Source: Bacteroidia bacterium
Lineage (GTDB): Bacteria; Bacteroidota; Bacteroidia; Bacteroidales; F082
Direction: 5' to 3'
NCBI GenBank assembly: GCA_021287165.1
Contig: JAJTAY010000037.1
Coordinates: forward strand, 102,211 to 166,210
DNA: 64,000 bases
In this document: positions 62,545 to 64,000 of the stretch, piece by piece
Numbering within the stretch: the first letter of the stretch is position 1
How the letters are laid out: each line of letters starts with the position of its first letter
Made by a program: the position numbers and the translations under genes
The notes under the pieces: model-generated
Databases searched by the model: none
The model's input: only the letters and a program-made list of their open reading frames with translations
Told to the model about the DNA's origin: nothing

Positions 62545-64000
62545 ATGAAACATTTTAAACGAATTGGCAGGCTTGGTATTCTAACACTCCTATTATTTAT
62601 TAGCACTTCGTCTCTCCTTTTCGGGCAGCGCGTAGTGCGTGGTACCGTGAGTGCGGGCCAGGGAGGCGAAACCTTGCCGGGAGTAAACATTGTAGTGAAA
62701 GGAACTACACGCGGCACCACAACCGACATCGACGGCAAATATGCCATTGATCTTCAGGCTGCCGACCGCATTCTGGTGTTCTCCTACACCGGCTACGAAA
62801 CCCTCGAGGTTGACGTGAGCGGCCGCAGCGAAGTCAACGTGGCCCTGAAGGAAGCCACCACGATGCTCGAAGAGTTTGTTGTAATCGGTTATGGTGTTGT
62901 TCGGAAAAGCGACCTTACTGGAGCAGTAAGTTCCGTTAAATCCGACGACATCCGTAAAATTACCGCCAGTAATCCAACTCAGGCCCTGCAGGGTAAGGTG
63001 GCTGGCGTTCAGGTTACGACAACCAGCGGTGCGCCGGGCGCCGGACTTGCTGTGAGAATCCGCGGCGTGAGCAATTTCGGAAATACCTCGCCCATTTATG
63101 TTGTTGACGGCGTAATCCTCGATGATATTTCGTTCCTCAACTCGGGCGACATTCAATCGATGGAGGTGCTGAAAGATGCTTCGGCCACAGCCATTTATGG
63201 CTCACGTGGAGCCAATGGGGTAATTCTAATTACCACCAACAGGGGCGAAGCCAAGAGTTCAGGTAAACCACAGGTAAGCCTGTCAACTGAATTTTCGATG
63301 CAAAGGCTGGCCAAAAAAATTGACCTGCTCAGCGGAAAGGAATTCGCTATCATCAGCAACGAGATTAAGCCGGGTTCGTTCAACAACGTTGATGCAGTGC
63401 CGAATACGGATTGGCAGAGCCTGATTTTCCGGACAGCGCCCATGCACAATCACCAGATTGCCATATCGGCCGGCAACGATCGGCTCAATTCCTATGTGGG
63501 TGTTGGTTTGTATCATCAGGATGGCATCATTCCAAAGAGTTTTTACAAGCGTTTGTCGCTCAAGCTCAACAATAGTTATAAAGTGGTCGACGGTCTGACC
63601 ATTGGTAATAATGTAACGCTTTCGCCCTATCAACAGCGCAACGCCCCAAATGTCACATATTCGGTTTATCGCGCCCAACCTGTGCTCAAACCTTATTATG
63701 ATGACGGTTCGTTTGGCGTGGTTTATAATGTAGGCAATCCACTGGCCGATCTGGAATACTCCAATAGCTACAACACCGGCATCAGGGCAGTTGGCAATTT
63801 GTTTGCTGAACTCAACGTGAAAAAGGACTTCTTTTTCCGTACCAGTTTTGGTATCGACGGTGGTTACAATAAATCAATGAGTTTTACCCCCGCTTATACG
63901 GTTTACAACCCCGACGGAACGGCCTCGCAGCAGGACAACCAGTTCAGCGACCTGTTTAAAGGACAAAACGAAAGCCTGACATGGCTTTGGGAGAACACGC
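62545..64000 (+). CDS. SusC/RagA-family TonB-linked outer-membrane receptor (3' end beyond window)
   Basis: Partial protein, 485 codons to the right edge. Signal peptide (GILTLLLFISTSSLLFGQ), then a carboxypeptidase-regulatory-like beta domain (~31-110; LPGVNIVVKGTTRGTTTD, IDGKYAI). A TonB box-like segment EEFVVIGYGVVRKSDLTGAV (~112-131) precedes the plug (QGKVAGVQVTTTSGAPGAG; IRGVSNFGNTSPIYVVDGV) and SusC landmark VLKDASATAIYGSRGANGVI (~210-229). Strands of the barrel follow. Ligand is not predictable, but SusC proteins import oligosaccharides or peptides with a SusD lipoprotein usually encoded next. Confidence 0.96.
   Translation, partial: MKHFKRIGRLGILTLLLFISTSSLLFGQRVVRGTVSAGQGGETLPGVNIVVKGTTRGTTTDIDGKYAIDLQAADRILVFSYTGYETLEVDVSGRSEVNVALKEATTMLEEFVVIGYGVVRKSDLTGAVSSVKSDDIRKITASNPTQALQGKVAGVQVTTTSGAPGAGLAVRIRGVSNFGNTSPIYVVDGVILDDISFLNSGDIQSMEVLKDASATAIYGSRGANGVILITTNRGEAKSSGKPQVSLSTEFSMQRLAKKIDLLSGKEFAIISNEIKPGSFNNVDAVPNTDWQSLIFRTAPMHNHQIAISAGNDRLNSYVGVGLYHQDGIIPKSFYKRLSLKLNNSYKVVDGLTIGNNVTLSPYQQRNAPNVTYSVYRAQPVLKPYYDDGSFGVVYNVGNPLADLEYSNSYNTGIRAVGNLFAELNVKKDFFFRTSFGIDGGYNKSMSFTPAYTVYNPDGTASQQDNQFSDLFKGQNESLTWLWENT

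Noticed and set aside
1..64000. tRNA/rRNA genes, CRISPR arrays, integrases or transposases
   Set aside because: Gaps between genes were read by eye; no cloverleaf, spacer-repeat pattern or transposase motif was seen.

Overview
The window is a gene-dense bacterial chromosome segment from a member of the Bacteroidota, probably a Bacteroidales-like free-living lineage. The evidence is a type IX secretion (T9SS) locus (PorU, PorV, PorP, GldJ), a T9SS cargo protein with a C-terminal sorting domain, a SusC/RagA receptor next to a SusR-like regulator, ribosomal protein bTHX, and many TAnnTTTG -7 promoter boxes, several with a TTG-type -33 element 18-23 bases upstream. I see no rRNA, tRNA, CRISPR array, prophage, insertion sequence or integrase.

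Layout. 1-8.6 kb: a PPDK-like protein cut by the left edge, lepA, a T9SS cargo protein and a PlsC-type acyltransferase, all on +. 8.6-14.8 kb: minus-strand CoA-binding protein, then exbB-exbD-tonB-folC, and murF-anmK. 14.9-26.7 kb: the T9SS block, with porP-gldJ on minus and, divergently, two tandem porU paralogues followed by porV on +. 26.8-32.2 kb: minus-strand RecD-like helicase, an Omp85-family protein, an orphan GroES, a Trx-Grx fusion and a small membrane methyltransferase; a candidate small RNA lies just upstream of the last. 32.3-38.6 kb: lpdA, an intergenic palindrome/tandem repeat, rmlC, a lytic transglycosylase and uvrA. 39-44.1 kb: a complete cytochrome oxidase operon, sco-ctaD-ctaE-ctaF-ctaC-ctaB. 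44.2-50.4 kb: HU, fmt, a TPR membrane protein, an exported protein, bTHX, and an overlapping murD-murL pair. 50.4-57 kb: YqgE, rhomboid, a membrane protein, a GH3/beta-lactamase fusion and a thioredoxin-like exported protein. 57-64 kb: tex, a membrane-bound regulator and the start of a susC gene running off the right edge.

How the genes fit together. Three themes recur. (1) Outer-membrane biology: T9SS parts, Omp85, TonB-ExbBD energising SusC-type receptors, and a cargo protein. (2) Peptidoglycan synthesis and recycling: murF, anmK, a lytic transglycosylase, a NagZ-like GH3 fusion, and murD-murL. The last pair suggests that D-glutamate is made at the nucleotide-precursor stage (ligation of L-Glu by a MurD2-type enzyme, then epimerisation by MurL) rather than by glutamate racemase. 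(3) Aerobic respiration through an A2-type heme-copper oxidase carrying the YSHPAVY motif. The most interesting items for follow-up are murD-murL, the candidate RNA at 32162-32249, the duplicated porU, and the paired operator-like dyads ahead of the oxidase operon.
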